Positions 4,871 through 6,129 of a stretch of 6,129 nt of DNA are shown one piece after another (the stretch's first letter is position 1; every line of letters begins with the position of its first letter). The DNA comes from Actinomycetota bacterium (GTDB taxonomy: Bacteria > Actinomycetota > Acidimicrobiia > Spongiisociales > ZC4RG35): the NCBI GenBank assembly GCA_022615295.1, contig JAKEHF010000048.1, positions 1-6,129 on the forward strand. The letters run 5' to 3'. A program made the position numbers and the translations under genes. The notes under the pieces were generated by a model. The model made no database searches and was not told where the DNA came from. It was given only the letters and a program-made list of their open reading frames with translations.

Positions 4871-6103
4871 ATGCCCATCGTCGTCCAGAAGTACGGCGGC
4901 ACCTCCGTCGCAGACCCGGATCGGATCAAAGCCGTCGCCGATCGGATCGCCGCCGGCCATGCCGCAGGGAACCAATTGGTCGTTGTGGTGTCGGCCATGG
5001 GCGACACCACCGATGAGCTTCTCGACCTGGCATCCCGGGTGAGCGTGTCCCCGCCCCAACGCGAGCTCGACATGCTCCTCACCGCCGGGGAGCGGATCTC
5101 GATGGCGTTGCTCGCCATGGCACTCAGCGAGCGTGGTGTCCCCGCAGTCAGCTACACCGGATCCCAGGCGGGCATCCTCACCGACTCCACCCATGGCGAG
5201 GCCCGGATCACAAGGATCACCGGGGAGAGGGTCCGTGAGTCACTCGAGGAGGGGAAGGTGGTCATCGTCGCCGGGTTCCAGGGCGTCGATCCCGAGTCGA
5301 AGGAGATCACCACTCTGGGTCGCGGGGGCTCCGACGCCACGGCGGTGGCCCTGGCCGCGGCGCTGGGGGCGGACAGCGTCGAGATCTACACCGACGTCGA
5401 GGGGGTGTTCACCGCCGACCCCCGCATCGTCGCCGACGCCCGCAAGCTCGACGAGGTCCCCTACGACGAGATGCTCGAGTTGTCGGCGGGGGGCGCCGGA
5501 GTGCTGATGACCCGCTCCGTCGAGTTCGGGAGGAGATTCGACGTCCCCATCAACGTCAGGTCGTCGTTCTCGGAGGACGTCGGCACCTGGGTCCGCGAAG
5601 CCTCCATGGAGCAGGCCATCGTCAGCGGAATCGCCCACGACCGTTCCGAGGCCAAGGTCACCGTCAACCGGGTCCCCGACCGTCCCGGTGTCGCCGCCGC
5701 CCTCTTCGGGCCACTGGCCAGAGCGGGAGTCAACGTCGACATGATCGTCCAGAACGTATCCCACGCCGGGACAACGGACATCTCCTTCACCGTGCCGCGG
5801 GCCAACGTCGACGACGCCGAGCGGATCGCCAAACAGGTCTCGGACGGCATCGGCGCCGGGTCGGTCGACGTCGACCCTGACATCGCCAAGGTCTCCGTCG
5901 TCGGCGCCGGGATGAAGTCACAACCCGGCGTTGCTGCCAGGATGTTCGAGACACTCGCTGAAGCAGGGATAAACATCGAGATGATCTCCACCTCGGCAAT
6001 ACGTATCTCGTGTGTGGTCCGGGCCGACCAGATCGAGGAGGCGGTCAGGGTTCTCCACGATGCTTTCGACCCGCCGGTGATCACCGAGGAGCCCGCGCCA
6101 TGA
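4871..6103 (+). CDS. lysC: Aspartate kinase
   Basis: Phosphorylates L-aspartate with ATP, the first committed step to lysine, diaminopimelate, threonine and methionine. The 410 residues fit the actinobacterial LysC class (about 420 in Corynebacterium). The kinase domain spans about 1-240: KYGGTSV (7-13), GERIS (73-77), GFQGV (135-139), TTLGRGGSDATAVALAAAL (147-165) and IYTDVEGVFTADPRIV (172-187). Two ACT domains follow, at about 260-335 and 341-405, with the effector-site segments QNVS-xxx-TTDISFTVPR (294-310) and GAGMKSQPGVAARMF (345-359) and the terminal ISTSAIRIS (372-380). Concerted feedback inhibition by lysine and threonine is expected from the family; the sequence cannot show it. ATG at 4871 is fixed by KYGGTSV starting at residue 7; no Shine-Dalgarno site is evident. 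The stop overlaps asd in ATGA (6100-6103). Confidence 0.97.
   Translation: MPIVVQKYGGTSVADPDRIKAVADRIAAGHAAGNQLVVVVSAMGDTTDELLDLASRVSVSPPQRELDMLLTAGERISMALLAMALSERGVPAVSYTGSQAGILTDSTHGEARITRITGERVRESLEEGKVVIVAGFQGVDPESKEITTLGRGGSDATAVALAAALGADSVEIYTDVEGVFTADPRIVADARKLDEVPYDEMLELSAGGAGVLMTRSVEFGRRFDVPINVRSSFSEDVGTWVREASMEQAIVSGIAHDRSEAKVTVNRVPDRPGVAAALFGPLARAGVNVDMIVQNVSHAGTTDISFTVPRANVDDAERIAKQVSDGIGAGSVDVDPDIAKVSVVGAGMKSQPGVAARMFETLAEAGINIEMISTSAIRISCVVRADQIEEAVRVLHDAFDPPVITEEPAP
5606..6103 (+). other. lysC: Possible internal start giving the LysC beta (regulatory) subunit
   Basis: In corynebacteria and Bacillus, an in-frame start inside lysC yields a separate beta subunit made of the two ACT domains. 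Here Met246 (ATG at 5606) stands at the equivalent place, in SMEQAIVSG just before the first ACT domain, and would give a 165-residue product. The upstream bases (GCGAAG, about six to eleven bases before the ATG) are a weak ribosome site, and GGAGGA at 5572-5577 is too far away. The position supports a beta subunit; the ribosome site does not. Confidence 0.35.
6086..6091 (+). promoter_or_regulatory. Ribosome binding site of asd, inside lysC
   Basis: GAGGAG lies eight bases before the ATG at 6100 and 14 bases before the alternative ATG at 6106, so it favours the start that overlaps the lysC stop. It is the clearest Shine-Dalgarno site in the window. Together with the ATGA overlap it indicates co-translation of aspartate kinase and the following dehydrogenase. 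Confidence 0.7.
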
Positions 6104-6129
6104 CCATGGTGGCCGTGGTCGGGGCCACC
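6100..6129 (+). CDS. asd: Aspartate-semialdehyde dehydrogenase, N-terminal fragment
   Basis: Only ten codons are present before the window ends, reading MTMVAVVGAT. The VAVVGAT strand-and-loop is the start of the NADP-binding Rossmann fold typical of aspartate-semialdehyde dehydrogenase (usually continuing as G-x-VG). The enzyme reduces aspartyl phosphate made by LysC to aspartate semialdehyde. The ATGA overlap with lysC and the GAGGAG site support the start at 6100; the ATG at 6106 is a second option. The lysC-asd order is standard in actinobacteria, and that context carries most of the identification, since other Rossmann enzymes can begin in the same way. Confidence 0.85.
   Translation, partial: MTMVAVVGAT

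Noticed and set aside
5461..6084. Minus-strand open frame (207 codons) antisense to lysC
   Set aside because: lysC is intact and well conserved on the plus strand; the antisense translation shows no family features and no ribosome site was evident.
1..6129. Search for CRISPR arrays, tRNA/rRNA genes, insertion sequences, att sites, toxin-antitoxin or defence genes
   Set aside because: No regularly spaced repeats, transposase or integrase motifs, tRNA-like sequence or defence domains are visible. Coding content is housekeeping and almost continuous, so I do not claim a novel system.

Overview
This GC-rich window looks like ordinary chromosome from an actinobacterium. It has GTG and TTG starts, tight ATGA/GTGA gene overlaps, few strong Shine-Dalgarno sites, and an actinobacterial-type LysC followed directly by asd. 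A deep-branching, Acidimicrobiia-like lineage would fit, but that placement is a guess without a tree. I see no mobile element, tRNA, rRNA, CRISPR array or phage gene.

Left part (1-1626): two divergent acyl-CoA metabolism units share a 73-bp gap. On the minus strand a thiolase starts at 954 and runs off the left edge; 318 codons are present and the C-terminus is missing. On the plus strand methylmalonyl-CoA epimerase (1028-1435) is coupled by a GTGA overlap to a 64-residue protein (1432-1626) that resembles the small epsilon subunit of actinobacterial acyl-CoA carboxylases. Together these suggest handling of propionyl-, methylmalonyl- and acetoacetyl-CoA. Both divergent genes start with TTG, and the gap holds a candidate promoter overlapped by an inverted repeat.

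Middle part (1613-4804, minus strand): a three-gene cluster in transcription order is a membrane-anchored cyclophilin-type peptidyl-prolyl isomerase (4804 to 4019), a PHP-domain phosphoesterase (3990 to 3151) and a MurJ/MviN-family flippase (3154 to 1613). The first gap is 28 bp and the second junction is an ATGA overlap, so one operon is likely. The 3' end of murJ overlaps the 3' end of the epsilon-like gene by 14 bp, tail to tail.

Right part (4805-6129, plus strand): after a 66-bp divergent gap, aspartate kinase lysC (4871-6103) overlaps the first codons of aspartate-semialdehyde dehydrogenase asd (from 6100, cut by the window end). These are the first two steps of the aspartate pathway to lysine, threonine, methionine and diaminopimelate. 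Diaminopimelate and MurJ both serve peptidoglycan synthesis, which may be coincidence.

I found no convincing undescribed system. The items most worth checking are the epsilon-like small protein, the candidate leaderless starts, the operator-like repeat between thiolase and epimerase, and MurJ positions that differ from the E. coli lipid II flippase. Every gap without a gene is under 80 bp, so no long unexplained stretch remains.
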